This document shows, in pieces, positions 8,435 through 16,405 of a DNA stretch of 64,000 bases. How positions within the stretch are numbered: position 1 is the stretch's first letter; each line of letters starts with the position of its first letter. A program made the position numbers and the translations under genes. This DNA comes from Lachnospiraceae bacterium (GTDB lineage Bacteria > Bacillota > Clostridia > Lachnospirales > Lachnospiraceae), in the NCBI GenBank assembly GCA_900757145.1, contig CAAEMT010000063.1:1-64000 (forward strand). Direction: 5' to 3'. A model generated the notes under the pieces. The model did not search any database and was not told the DNA's origin. It worked only from the letters and a program-made list of their open reading frames with translations.

Positions 8435-9358
8435 ATGAGCGATTATGTTATCGAAACCCACAGTCTTACCAAAACATACGGGGAGAACAGCAGTGTGTCA
8501 GATTTGTCCATTCATGTGAGAAAAGGGCGTATCTACGGTCTGCTGGGCCGCAACGGAGCCGGAAAAACCACCACCATGCGGATGCTGCTTGGTCTTACCG
8601 CTCCATCTTCCGGTGATGTGAAGATTTTCGGCAAACCGCTTCGCGGCAATGAGAAAAGTCTCCTGCCACGCATCGGTTCCCTGATTGAGTCACCGGGTTT
8701 TTACCCGAACCTGACGGGAACGGAAAATCTTCAGATTTTTGCTGACCTGCGAGGTCTCAAAAGCCAAAAATATATTAAGAACGCGCTGGAGGTTGTCAAC
8801 CTGCCATATCGGGACAAAAAATTGTTCTCCCAATATTCGCTGGGCATGAAACAACGTCTTGCCATCGCGCTGTCTGTCATGCACAATCCTGAACTGCTGA
8901 TTTTGGATGAGCCGATCAATGGTCTTGACCCTATCGGCATCGCAGAGGTTCGCGACTTCATTCGGGAGCTGTGCGATGTCGGCGGAAAAACAATTCTAAT
9001 CTCCAGCCATATCCTGTCAGAGATCTCCCTGCTGGCAGATGACATTGGGATCATTGACCACGGCATCTTGTTGGAAGAAGAAAGTCTTAAAGAGCTGGAG
9101 GCAAAAAACAGGAAATATTTTCGTTTTACGGTTTCCAACGCAGCCAAGGCTGCCAACCTGCTTCAGAATAAACTGGGTATTCAAAATATCCAAGTGGACA
9201 ATGCCCATGAGCTGACAGTCCGCAGCCTTGAGCTGGACGCCGGCACAGCGATCCGTTTGTTTGTGGAGGCAGGGCTTTCTGTGTCCGACGCCCACCTCTA
9301 TGAGGATACCTTGGAAGATTACTTCAAGCAGGTTACAGGAGGTGAGGGTATTGCTTAG
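8435..9358 (+). CDS. Lantibiotic-immunity-type ABC transporter ATP-binding protein
   Basis: 307 residues, ATG 8435 behind AAAGGAGG. Walker A is GRNGAGKTTT, the signature YSLGMKQRL, Walker B LLILDEP, and the switch His lies in LISSHIL. The Q-loop position carries Glu (LIESPGFY) instead of Gln; this E-loop is characteristic of LanF/CprA-type immunity transporters. The C-terminal third is the usual BcrA-type extension. Two ABC-2 permeases follow in one operon. It is expected to power removal of a cationic peptide antibiotic from the membrane, induced by the divergent two-component system. Confidence 0.93.
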   Translation: MSDYVIETHSLTKTYGENSSVSDLSIHVRKGRIYGLLGRNGAGKTTTMRMLLGLTAPSSGDVKIFGKPLRGNEKSLLPRIGSLIESPGFYPNLTGTENLQIFADLRGLKSQKYIKNALEVVNLPYRDKKLFSQYSLGMKQRLAIALSVMHNPELLILDEPINGLDPIGIAEVRDFIRELCDVGGKTILISSHILSEISLLADDIGIIDHGILLEEESLKELEAKNRKYFRFTVSNAAKAANLLQNKLGIQNIQVDNAHELTVRSLELDAGTAIRLFVEAGLSVSDAHLYEDTLEDYFKQVTGGEGIA

Positions 9359-10154
9359 ACTTTTGCGCTGTGAATTTGCCAAACTGAAACGAAAACCCCT
9401 GTTCTTTGTATCTGCAGCCATTTCGGCGCTACTCCCTCTGGGGTGTGCGCTGTTTCTTCCGGAGATGCAGGAATTTTCAAGTGGTGCAGATGCTGTGGAC
9501 CGTCTGATGTCCACCCTGTTTCAGATGAGCGCCTATCTGCTCCTGATGCCCACTGTAGTAGTGCTGGCATCGAATCTGTTCTTTGAAGAACAGGACAACG
9601 ATACCTTAAAAAACCTGATAACTGTTCCCGTGAGCAAACCCGCACTGAGCCTGGCCAAGATGACGCTGCTGTTTCTGTTTTCTGTTGCATTTATGGCTGT
9701 CGGCGGTCTGGTCAATTTGGCTGTCATACTGGCGTCCGGGCTGGAGCCGGTCGGCTTTTGGAAACTGTTTTTTGTAGGCATCGGACAAGGAATCATGATG
9801 TGGGCCGGCGCGCTGCCCTGTGTGCTCCTGGTGGTACTTTTGAACCGCAGTTACATTATCTCTGTAATCATTACGTTCTTCTACACGGCGGTCAACTATA
9901 TTTTTACCACCAACGATTATTTTATCATGCAGCCCTTGGGGTTTAATCCGGGTACGCTTTTGCCTGGACCTCTGACCTTCCGCTGGTTCTTTCAGTATCT
10001 GGATACATCCGGATCCGGCACACAAATGGCAGAATTGATGGAACGGATCAGCCCCTACTTTGTGTCAACGCCCCAGGCATTTCTGGTCGTTATGCTGGAG
10101 TCGGTAATATTCCTGGCGTTGATCGCACTGGTCTATAAGCGCCAGAGCTGTTAA
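9351..10154 (+). CDS. ABC-2 permease, lantibiotic-immunity type (first)
   Basis: 267 residues from TTG 9351, preceded at eight bases by AGGAGG and overlapping the ATPase stop by 8 bp, so translation is coupled. Six predicted membrane segments. The stretch EQDNDTLKNLITVPVSKP, between segments 2 and 3, is the typical LanE/LanG and BcrB-like coupling region. It works as a heterodimer with the next gene and the ATPase at 8435-9358. Confidence 0.9.
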   Translation: MLRLLRCEFAKLKRKPLFFVSAAISALLPLGCALFLPEMQEFSSGADAVDRLMSTLFQMSAYLLLMPTVVVLASNLFFEEQDNDTLKNLITVPVSKPALSLAKMTLLFLFSVAFMAVGGLVNLAVILASGLEPVGFWKLFFVGIGQGIMMWAGALPCVLLVVLLNRSYIISVIITFFYTAVNYIFTTNDYFIMQPLGFNPGTLLPGPLTFRWFFQYLDTSGSGTQMAELMERISPYFVSTPQAFLVVMLESVIFLALIALVYKRQSC

Positions 10155-10168
10155 GGAGGTGTAAAGTC

Positions 10169-10987
10169 ATGTGGAGTATTCTAAAAGGGGAATGGCGCAA
10201 ACTGCGGCGCTGTCAGATACTGCTGGTCGGTATTGTAGCTCTGGCGTTGTGCCCTGTCGTGCAATATGGCACTCAGCTGATTATCAATCCGGAGATGCGA
10301 GATCAAAACTATAATTTTATAAAACTTTTTTCCAATGTGATTTGGGGAAACACGCAGATTTTCCTTCCTATCTCACTTGTCATGATCGGCGGCTGGCTGA
10401 TCAATCGTGAGAACACAAACGACACCATAAAAAATCTGCTGACGGTGCCGATATCATACCCGAAGCTGCTGATCGGAAAACTGATCGTCACGATTTTCCT
10501 GTCAGTCCTGTTTGGGTTTTATAGTATAGCTATAACGGTTCTGACTGGCACACTCGCCGGTTTGGATGGGCTTTCTGTCGGTGTTCTGCTCCGGCAGGGC
10601 ATACAGGTGGTCGCAGCCGCTTTCAATACCAGCCTGGTTTGTATGCCGATGATCCTGATCTTCGGCCAGATGCGGGGAGCCTACCTTGGCGGTTCGCTTC
10701 TGACATTCTTTCTGGGATATTGCATTTTGTTTTTCAAAAGCGGTTTCCTGCTTTCCGCCTATCCATTTTCGGCGGCACTGATTCTCGCCGGTTTTGATAT
10801 GCAGACATATAACGGCGCTGTGCAGGCCCCCAGCTTTTTACTGGCATTGGCAGGTATGGCGGCAGTACTGGTTTTGACAACGACGATTTTGTTTCTTTCC
10901 CACCCCGGCAAAAAAGCAGGCAATAGCAAAAAAGAAAAAGGCAAAAAGGGGCGAGGCAGCCATCGTACGAAACGGCTTGGCCGATAG
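10169..10987 (+). CDS. ABC-2 permease, lantibiotic-immunity type (second)
   Basis: 272 residues, ATG 10169 behind AAGGAGGTG, 14 bp after the first permease. Six membrane segments and the paralogous coupling stretch ENTNDTIKNLLTVPIS show it arose by duplication of the preceding gene. The C-terminal tail is strongly basic (Lys/Gly/Arg, residues about 248-272) and cytoplasmic, which is unusual for the family. With the two preceding genes it forms a complete LanFEG/CprABC-like exporter. Confidence 0.9.
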   Translation: MWSILKGEWRKLRRCQILLVGIVALALCPVVQYGTQLIINPEMRDQNYNFIKLFSNVIWGNTQIFLPISLVMIGGWLINRENTNDTIKNLLTVPISYPKLLIGKLIVTIFLSVLFGFYSIAITVLTGTLAGLDGLSVGVLLRQGIQVVAAAFNTSLVCMPMILIFGQMRGAYLGGSLLTFFLGYCILFFKSGFLLSAYPFSAALILAGFDMQTYNGAVQAPSFLLALAGMAAVLVLTTTILFLSHPGKKAGNSKKEKGKKGRGSHRTKRLGR

Positions 10988-10992
10988 AACCA

Positions 10993-11014
10993 ATCATACC
11001 CTGGGTGATTTTTT
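10993..11014 (+). terminator. Weak terminator after the ABC operon
   Basis: Short imperfect stem around ACCC/GGGT with flanking ATCA/TGAT, followed by six T residues, just after the second permease stop. Confidence 0.45.
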
Positions 11015-11036
11015 CACGTCTCATAACTGCACGCCT

Positions 11037-11108
11037 AAAATAAAAATGCTCTAAGTGACCACTTCACCAACCATGATAAAGTCATGATCAGGAAGCCACT
11101 TAGAGCAT
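11037..11108 (-). terminator. Long hairpin terminator of the HAD/amidase operon
   Basis: The 12-base arms ATGCTCTAAGTG and CACTTAGAGCAT are perfect inverted copies separated by 39 bases, with further self-complementary pieces between. On the minus strand the stem is followed by a T-rich run, 64 bp after the amidase stop. It may also serve the converging ABC operon. Confidence 0.6.
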
Positions 11109-11171
11109 ATATCACCGGTTTCTTCCTCAGATTTTTATATGTGTACCAATAATACGTCCCTTCCGCCGATG

Positions 11172-13121
11172 CTACTTAGCTGTAATATCTGTAATCACCT
11201 CATTTCGGCAAAGCAACTCATATACCGTTCTTGAAATCTCTGCTATTTTTTCGATCGCCGCTCCGTTGTCCGTAAGGTTCCCGCTCAGTACACAAAGCAC
11301 ATACGCATGATCACCGTCCTCGATGATCGCAGCATCATTTTCCACATAGTCTCCGTAATCCCCCGCAAGCTCTCCCGTCTTATTGGCTGCTGATGCAGTC
11401 GTTCCCTCAAGTCCGGACGGAATTTTATTTCTTCTTGTCTGAGCGGCAAGATACTCATACATCTTTGCAGACGCTTCTGCATTCACGCATGTTCCCCCGT
11501 AGATGCTCTCCAGCAGACGGAGGCAGTCATTTGCCGAAGTATAATTATCCGCAGTTGGATTCTCCTCAAGAAACCTTCGTCCAAGCGTTGTCGCAGTGTA
11601 ACCGTTCTCTTGACAGAACTGGTTCACTACCTCCATACCTGCCTGCGCATCTCCGCTTCCCAGCCGCTCGATCAGTGTATTCGCTGCTGTATTATCGCTC
11701 ACTGTGATCATATCCGTGATAAGCTGCTTCAGCTCTCCTTCATACGATTCTTCAAACGGAATGTGGCGCTCCTGCGAAGCCGGATAACAGACGCGGTCAT
11801 AGACCGCCGCCATGATAAAGAGCTTTATAAGGCTTGCAGATTTCATCCGGCTGTCTGCGTCAATACCTCCGTATGCACCTGTACGAATATCCTTTACTGC
11901 AAACGCCCACTGCTCACTTTCCTTGGCCGGATAGATAAAGTCTTCTCCAATCTGCTCGATAAGCGCATCCATCTTTGCTTTATCCTCAGCGGAGACTTCT
12001 CTTTTCTTCATTCCCTTTTCGATGAAATACCGGTCGATACCGTCTGCAATGCCCTCTGCCATCAGCGACTGTACCGATGCATCTGACATGCGCGCATCAT
12101 CCGATTGATTCGTCATGAAGCCCATCTCAAGAATCATTACCGGAAGCCGGCTCCAGTTGATGCCTGTCATATTATCGTAATACTGAATGCCAAGCGACTC
12201 AAAAGATGCTTTGTTGCAATATTCTTCAAGAATACACTGCCCGAGAAGATAAGAATCCTCTGCAAGATACCCGACATACGGGTTTGACGAAGACGGAACC
12301 ATCGCAAGCGCGCCGCTAACTCCGTGATCATCTGATCCGTTCGCATGAATCCGTACATAAATATCTCCGCCCTGCTCATATGCCATCTGCGCACGCTGTG
12401 CATTACTGATTGCCGCATCGTGATCCTCTCTTGTCAGGATCACCTCATAGCCGCGTTCTTCCAGTTCCTCGCGAAGCAGAAGAGAGATCTCAAGATTAAG
12501 CTCATACTCTCCTTTTCCGGTATACGGACTCTGCGTTCCCGTACTTGCTTTCGCTTTCATTTCTGACGAACCGGGACCATTTGGCTCCGTATCGCTCATA
12601 TTTACCCAGCTTCCCTGATGTCCGGGATCGATCGCGACGACAAGCTTTTCCTGTTCTTCTTCTGTATCGCTTTCGGTCTCTGACTCATGCTCTGACAGCG
12701 GCTCCTGAGCGGATGTCGTTTCCTTCTCCGACTCCTGCTCATCTTTCGCAGCAGACCTTCCATCCGCCTCTGTCTCTTTCTTCGATGCTGCGCCGTCATC
12801 TGAATCTGCTCCGTCTTTCGATGCTGCGCCGTCATCCGCATCTGCCCCATCCTTCGATGCTGCATCGTCATCTGAACCTGCCTCATCCTTCGATGCTGCG
12901 CCGCTGCCTGAACCGGTCTTATCGTCCGGCAATCCCCCGGTTCCGGTAAGAAGTCCCGTCTCCTGCACCTTATCCGGTGAAGCAGGATCAGACTGCTTTC
13001 CCCCATCCTTCTGCCGGGTCACCATCCATGCCATCACCCCTGCGCAGATCAGCAGGATCACGACTGCCGCTGCAAGAATCGCTGTGAGCGGAAGTTCTTT
13101 TTTCTTTTTTTTATTGGACAT
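11172..13121 (-). CDS. N-acetylmuramoyl-L-alanine amidase fused to a class A beta-lactamase-like domain
   Basis: 649 residues, ATG 13121. Parts: short basic start, one membrane segment (about 13-33), a Ser/Asp/Ala-rich linker with 12-residue repeats, and an Amidase_3 zinc domain (about 165-370) with AIDPGHQG, the Glu in GEYELNLEIS and the His in IRIHANGSDDH. The C-terminal serine-hydrolase domain (about 385-649) has all class A motifs: SLIK (Ser nucleophile), SDN in VSDNTAAN, and KTG in ANKTGEL. It is exported and membrane-anchored and probably acts on peptidoglycan. The second domain could be a DD-peptidase-like or sensor unit; true lactam resistance is not shown. It follows the HAD gene by 4 bp. 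Confidence 0.9.
   Translation of the reverse strand: MSNKKKKKELPLTAILAAAVVILLICAGVMAWMVTRQKDGGKQSDPASPDKVQETGLLTGTGGLPDDKTGSGSGAASKDEAGSDDDAASKDGADADDGAASKDGADSDDGAASKKETEADGRSAAKDEQESEKETTSAQEPLSEHESETESDTEEEQEKLVVAIDPGHQGSWVNMSDTEPNGPGSSEMKAKASTGTQSPYTGKGEYELNLEISLLLREELEERGYEVILTREDHDAAISNAQRAQMAYEQGGDIYVRIHANGSDDHGVSGALAMVPSSSNPYVGYLAEDSYLLGQCILEEYCNKASFESLGIQYYDNMTGINWSRLPVMILEMGFMTNQSDDARMSDASVQSLMAEGIADGIDRYFIEKGMKKREVSAEDKAKMDALIEQIGEDFIYPAKESEQWAFAVKDIRTGAYGGIDADSRMKSASLIKLFIMAAVYDRVCYPASQERHIPFEESYEGELKQLITDMITVSDNTAANTLIERLGSGDAQAGMEVVNQFCQENGYTATTLGRRFLEENPTADNYTSANDCLRLLESIYGGTCVNAEASAKMYEYLAAQTRRNKIPSGLEGTTASAANKTGELAGDYGDYVENDAAIIEDGDHAYVLCVLSGNLTDNGAAIEKIAEISRTVYELLCRNEVITDITAK
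12770..12905 (-). repeat. 36-bp tandem repeats in the amidase linker
   Basis: About four in-frame units of 36 bp, each encoding twelve residues of the type DGADSDDGAASK. They form a flexible acidic spacer between the membrane segment and the amidase domain. Confidence 0.8.
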
Positions 13122-13125
13122 CGTG

Positions 13126-13809
13126 TCACCTCTCTATTTCTTCTCCAAGCAGTCCCGCAAGCTCCCATGCGTCTGCCGCAATACGTTCCGGATGCGCCCC
13201 ATGCTCCAGAAGAAAGCCACGGTCCCGGAAGCCCCAACTTACCGCCAGGCAGTCAAGCCCTGCATTGGCAGCGGTCAGAATATCAACGTCAGAATCCCCC
13301 ACATAAACCGCCCTCGCACTTTCTGCGCCGAGCTCCTTTAACGCCTCAAAGACAGAGTCCGGCGCAGGCTTCTTCCTGACGCCTTCGCGGTCTCCGATCG
13401 CCACAGGAACCAGCTCCCCAAAATAAACGTCTCTAAGCCTCTTGACGGCAAAATCTGCTTTGTTTGACACAATAGCAACATTATATCCCTTTTTCTTCAG
13501 CATATGAAGAAGCTCCGGTATCCCCTGATACGGCTTTGTTTTCTCCATACAGTGTTCCCCGTAATACTTCAAAAAAAACTGCAGAACTTCATTAAATTCC
13601 GGCGTCTCCTCTCCATTCGGAAGCAGCCTCTGGATCAGGCGGCGGATGCCGTTTCCGACAAAGCTGCATATTTCCTGCTTCGTCCGGATCGGGAATCCAA
13701 ACTGAACCGCCGCCGCATTTGCACTGTCTGTCAGATCTTCCAGTGTATCAAGCAGTGTCCCATCAAGGTCAAATATTACCGTATCATACCGTCTGCTGTA
13801 TTTTTCCAT
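13126..13809 (-). CDS. HAD-family phosphatase, phosphoglycolate phosphatase-like
   Basis: 227 residues, ATG 13809 behind GGAGGG. HAD motifs: DLDGTLLDT (nucleophile Asp), IVSNKADFAVKRL (motif II with Lys/Ser), and VYVGDSDVDILTAANAG (motif III). The helical cap between motifs I and II is of the phosphoglycolate phosphatase/PpaX type. Likely cytoplasmic removal of phosphate from a small metabolite; the substrate cannot be named from sequence. It is the first gene of a two-gene unit with the amidase 4 bp downstream. Confidence 0.88.
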   Translation of the reverse strand: MEKYSRRYDTVIFDLDGTLLDTLEDLTDSANAAAVQFGFPIRTKQEICSFVGNGIRRLIQRLLPNGEETPEFNEVLQFFLKYYGEHCMEKTKPYQGIPELLHMLKKKGYNVAIVSNKADFAVKRLRDVYFGELVPVAIGDREGVRKKPAPDSVFEALKELGAESARAVYVGDSDVDILTAANAGLDCLAVSWGFRDRGFLLEHGAHPERIAADAWELAGLLGEEIER

Positions 13810-13874
13810 AATCCCTCCATCTGTACCATAAAAATACTGTAAAATATGTTATTATAGTCTGTATCATACCGTCT

Positions 13875-14141
13875 TCATCTGCAAAATACAATACTTTTCT
13901 GATTGCGTAGCCTTTTATACATACAGGATACTGTCATATGAAGATTATCCATCCCGATCAGTGCCGCTCCCGTAAGAAAGGTAAATAAAAACCATAAAAA
14001 ACACAGCACCAATACGGGCGCAATTCCAAAGCTGATATCAAGCCATGCAAAAACCGCGATCTCCTCTAAAACCCCCGCCACAGCACAGAATCTCTTTCCA
14101 CGCGCCGTCAGCTCCCTGTATATCTCCTGTCTTTTTTCCAT
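13875..14141 (-). CDS. Small membrane protein, unknown
   Basis: 88 residues, ATG 14141 with a modest GGGGG upstream. Charged ends flank two hydrophobic segments (about 22-42 and 44-65). No family recognised. Spaced 65 bp ahead of the HAD gene on the same strand, so it may be its leader gene. The real-gene call rests on length, charge layout and position only. Confidence 0.5.
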   Translation of the reverse strand: MEKRQEIYRELTARGKRFCAVAGVLEEIAVFAWLDISFGIAPVLVLCFLWFLFTFLTGAALIGMDNLHMTVSCMYKRLRNQKSIVFCR

Positions 14142-14386
14142 AACTCTGCCCCCATATCTTCTGTATTATTTTGGTATTTGCCACTGTATCGTGCCTGCTT
14201 TTTGTGATACAAAATGCTCTTTTGCAAACTCATCACGCCAAATACAAACACTTGTTCCGAACATTTGTTCGTAAACGTATTCTAATACAGAATCAAATAT
14301 TTTGCAAGACTTTCTTTTCCAAATCTCATATGTTAAAATACAATAAATAAAGGACTTTGCGCATGTCATAGGAGGGTATGATAAAC

Positions 14387-15940
14387 ATGAACGGATTCAG
14401 TGAAAAAATACATCTGCTTCCTGACGCACCGACGGAGGCTCATCCACAGGCAGACCGCGAACGCATTCTGCACGAACTGGAGCGAAAAGGTTTTCAGAAC
14501 GTTTCTATGACACTTTTCGCGCTTCGCAGCCTCTATCCACTGTGCCGTGAACACGGATGGGACATTACTGTCACGCTGGTACACAAAGATTCACAGACAT
14601 TTGTCACTGCAATAGAACCAGGCGATACGACTGCGTCACATTACGGCCTTGCTGTTGATCTCGGTTCTACGACAGTCGTCATGCAGATAGTCAATATGAA
14701 CACCGGAGATGTGCTTTCGGAAGCCAGATGCATGAACGGACAGATCTGTTACGGCGATGATATTTTGACACGTATTATTTATGCAAAAGATAATCCCGAA
14801 CATCAGCGTGAGACTGCTGCTGCGACGCATAATACTTTTCTTACGCTGTTTCATGACCTAGAAGCAGACTGCGGTATTGCAGCGTCACAGTGTCCGGTTA
14901 TGATCGTATCCGGGAATACTACAATGATCCATTTTCTTCTCGGTCTGGACGCATGGACGATCTTTTCATCTCCCTATGCTCCAGTCGCCTCCGATCCCGG
15001 CTCCTTCTGGGGAAATGAGATCGGACTTGACTATCCCGGTATGGTCTATATCATTCCGGCAATTGCAAATTATCTCGGCGGTGACATTACAAGCGGGCTT
15101 CTGACGACAGATTTTTATAAAAAGGACGGTCTGTCTGTATTTTTTGACATCGGAACAAACGGCGAACTTGTGCTTGGGAACAAAGACTTTCTGATCGCGG
15201 GAGCCGGAGCAGCCGGTCCCGCGCTTGAAGGCGGCATCAGCCAATACGGCATGCGGGCCCGTAACGGCGCAATCGACCGCATTGTGATAAGCGGTTCTTC
15301 GCTTAACTATACAACGATAGGAAATAAACCGCCGGAAGGTATCTGCGGCTCCGGCATTATTGATCTGATCGCTCAAATGCGGTTAAACGGGTGGATCGAT
15401 ATCTCCGGGACGCTGAATCCCTCCGCTTCGGATCGAATCATCTATCTTTCTGAAACTGAAGAATACGCAGCGGTCTATGCCGCCGCGCACGAATCCGCCT
15501 GCAAAGAACCGCTTTACTTTTCACAGACGGATATCCGCCAGTACCTCGATACAAAAGCGGCTGCGCATACGATGGTGGACTGCCTGCTCGATGCCTCCGG
15601 CTTTACGCCTGATGACATTACCGCATTTTACACTGCCGGAGCTTTCGGCACTTACGCAGATCTTGAGTCGGCCGTCACGGTCGGTATCTTTCCCGATCTG
15701 CCCCGCGAACGTTTTCACTGTCTGCAAAACAGCTCTCTCGCAGGAGCCAGAGCGCTTTTATTAGACCGAAGCCGCATGGATGACATCCATTACCTTTTAG
15801 AAACGGTTTACTGCATCCAATTTGCATCTATGCCGGATTTTCTGATTAAAATGCAGGCATCCAAATTTATTCCGCACACGGATATGCGCCTGTACCCCAG
15901 TGTGGAACGCGCTCTGGCTGCGAAGGGCGCTCATGTATAA
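14387..15940 (+). CDS. RACo-like ASKHA ATPase (DUF4445) lacking the ferredoxin domain
   Basis: 517 residues from ATG 14387; AGGAGGG is ten bases upstream and touches the earlier ATG 14378, which is therefore unlikely. Motifs AVDLGSTTVVMQIV and FFDIGTNGELVLGN are the two phosphate-binding elements of the ASKHA fold, and GAGAAGPALEGG and PPEGICGSGIID are typical of reductive activators of corrinoid proteins. Those activators normally carry an N-terminal 2Fe-2S domain; here only about 90 residues without a cysteine cluster precede the ATPase. No corrinoid protein or methyltransferase is nearby. It probably uses ATP to reset or reduce a corrinoid-type cofactor with a separate electron donor; the partner is unknown. 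Confidence 0.82.
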   Translation: MNGFSEKIHLLPDAPTEAHPQADRERILHELERKGFQNVSMTLFALRSLYPLCREHGWDITVTLVHKDSQTFVTAIEPGDTTASHYGLAVDLGSTTVVMQIVNMNTGDVLSEARCMNGQICYGDDILTRIIYAKDNPEHQRETAAATHNTFLTLFHDLEADCGIAASQCPVMIVSGNTTMIHFLLGLDAWTIFSSPYAPVASDPGSFWGNEIGLDYPGMVYIIPAIANYLGGDITSGLLTTDFYKKDGLSVFFDIGTNGELVLGNKDFLIAGAGAAGPALEGGISQYGMRARNGAIDRIVISGSSLNYTTIGNKPPEGICGSGIIDLIAQMRLNGWIDISGTLNPSASDRIIYLSETEEYAAVYAAAHESACKEPLYFSQTDIRQYLDTKAAAHTMVDCLLDASGFTPDDITAFYTAGAFGTYADLESAVTVGIFPDLPRERFHCLQNSSLAGARALLLDRSRMDDIHYLLETVYCIQFASMPDFLIKMQASKFIPHTDMRLYPSVERALAAKGAHV

Positions 15941-16039
15941 AACATGTGCCCCAGGCAGAGCATACTCCTCTTAAAACCGGATATATAAAGCTGAACCCGA
16001 TAATGCGCATATCTTGCGCCAGAATATAAGGAGGAACAC

Positions 16040-16336
16040 ATGATGTATATTTTGTACCGCCACCCAGAAACAAAGTCACTCACGATCACTGATACTACGA
16101 GTACAGAGTATTCTCCTGTTGAAAATGAACTCACTTTCATCGGAGATGATGACGTCAGCATCCGTATCGATCAAAAAGGCGCCGATGAGCTGGTCCGCAA
16201 ACTGTTTGACGAGGAAAAACTTGATCTGAGTACATTCAGCTGCATTCTGCATGAGTGGGATGATGAGGATGACTGCGATGAAGAAGATGATGATGACGAG
16301 CTGATTATTGATCCAGATTTCTTTTTGAATATTTGA
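16040..16336 (+). CDS. Small acidic protein, unknown
   Basis: 98 residues, tandem ATG at 16040 with AAGGAGG six bases upstream. The N-terminal 65 residues look like a compact beta/alpha fold. The C-terminal part is very acidic (HEWDDEDDCDEEDDDD) and ends IIDPDFFLNI. No family recognised. It has its own good ribosome site and a strong terminator directly after it. The C-terminal acid patch could bind a cation or a basic partner. Confidence 0.65.
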   Translation: MMYILYRHPETKSLTITDTTSTEYSPVENELTFIGDDDVSIRIDQKGADELVRKLFDEEKLDLSTFSCILHEWDDEDDCDEEDDDDELIIDPDFFLNI

Positions 16337-16345
16337 TCACGCTTC

Positions 16346-16400
16346 AAATGGGGTAGTGCAAAATCCACCGGAATCAGGATTTTGCACTACCCCATTTTTA
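16346..16400. terminator. Strong bidirectional terminator
   Basis: The 21-base arms starting AAATGGGGTAGTGCAAAATCC and their perfect complement enclose about ten bases, with A/T runs on both sides. It serves the acidic-protein gene and the converging MutS-like gene. Confidence 0.9.
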
Positions 16401-16405
16401 TCTGA

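Noticed and set aside
10988..11171. Insertion-sequence remnant suggested by the 12-bp inverted repeats
   Set aside because: No transposase remains, no target duplication was seen, and the hairpin with a T-rich run on the minus strand fits a terminator for the amidase gene.
14166..14369. 67-codon minus-strand frame upstream of the RACo-like gene
   Set aside because: It covers the promoter and leader region of the plus-strand gene, has odd composition and no convincing start site.
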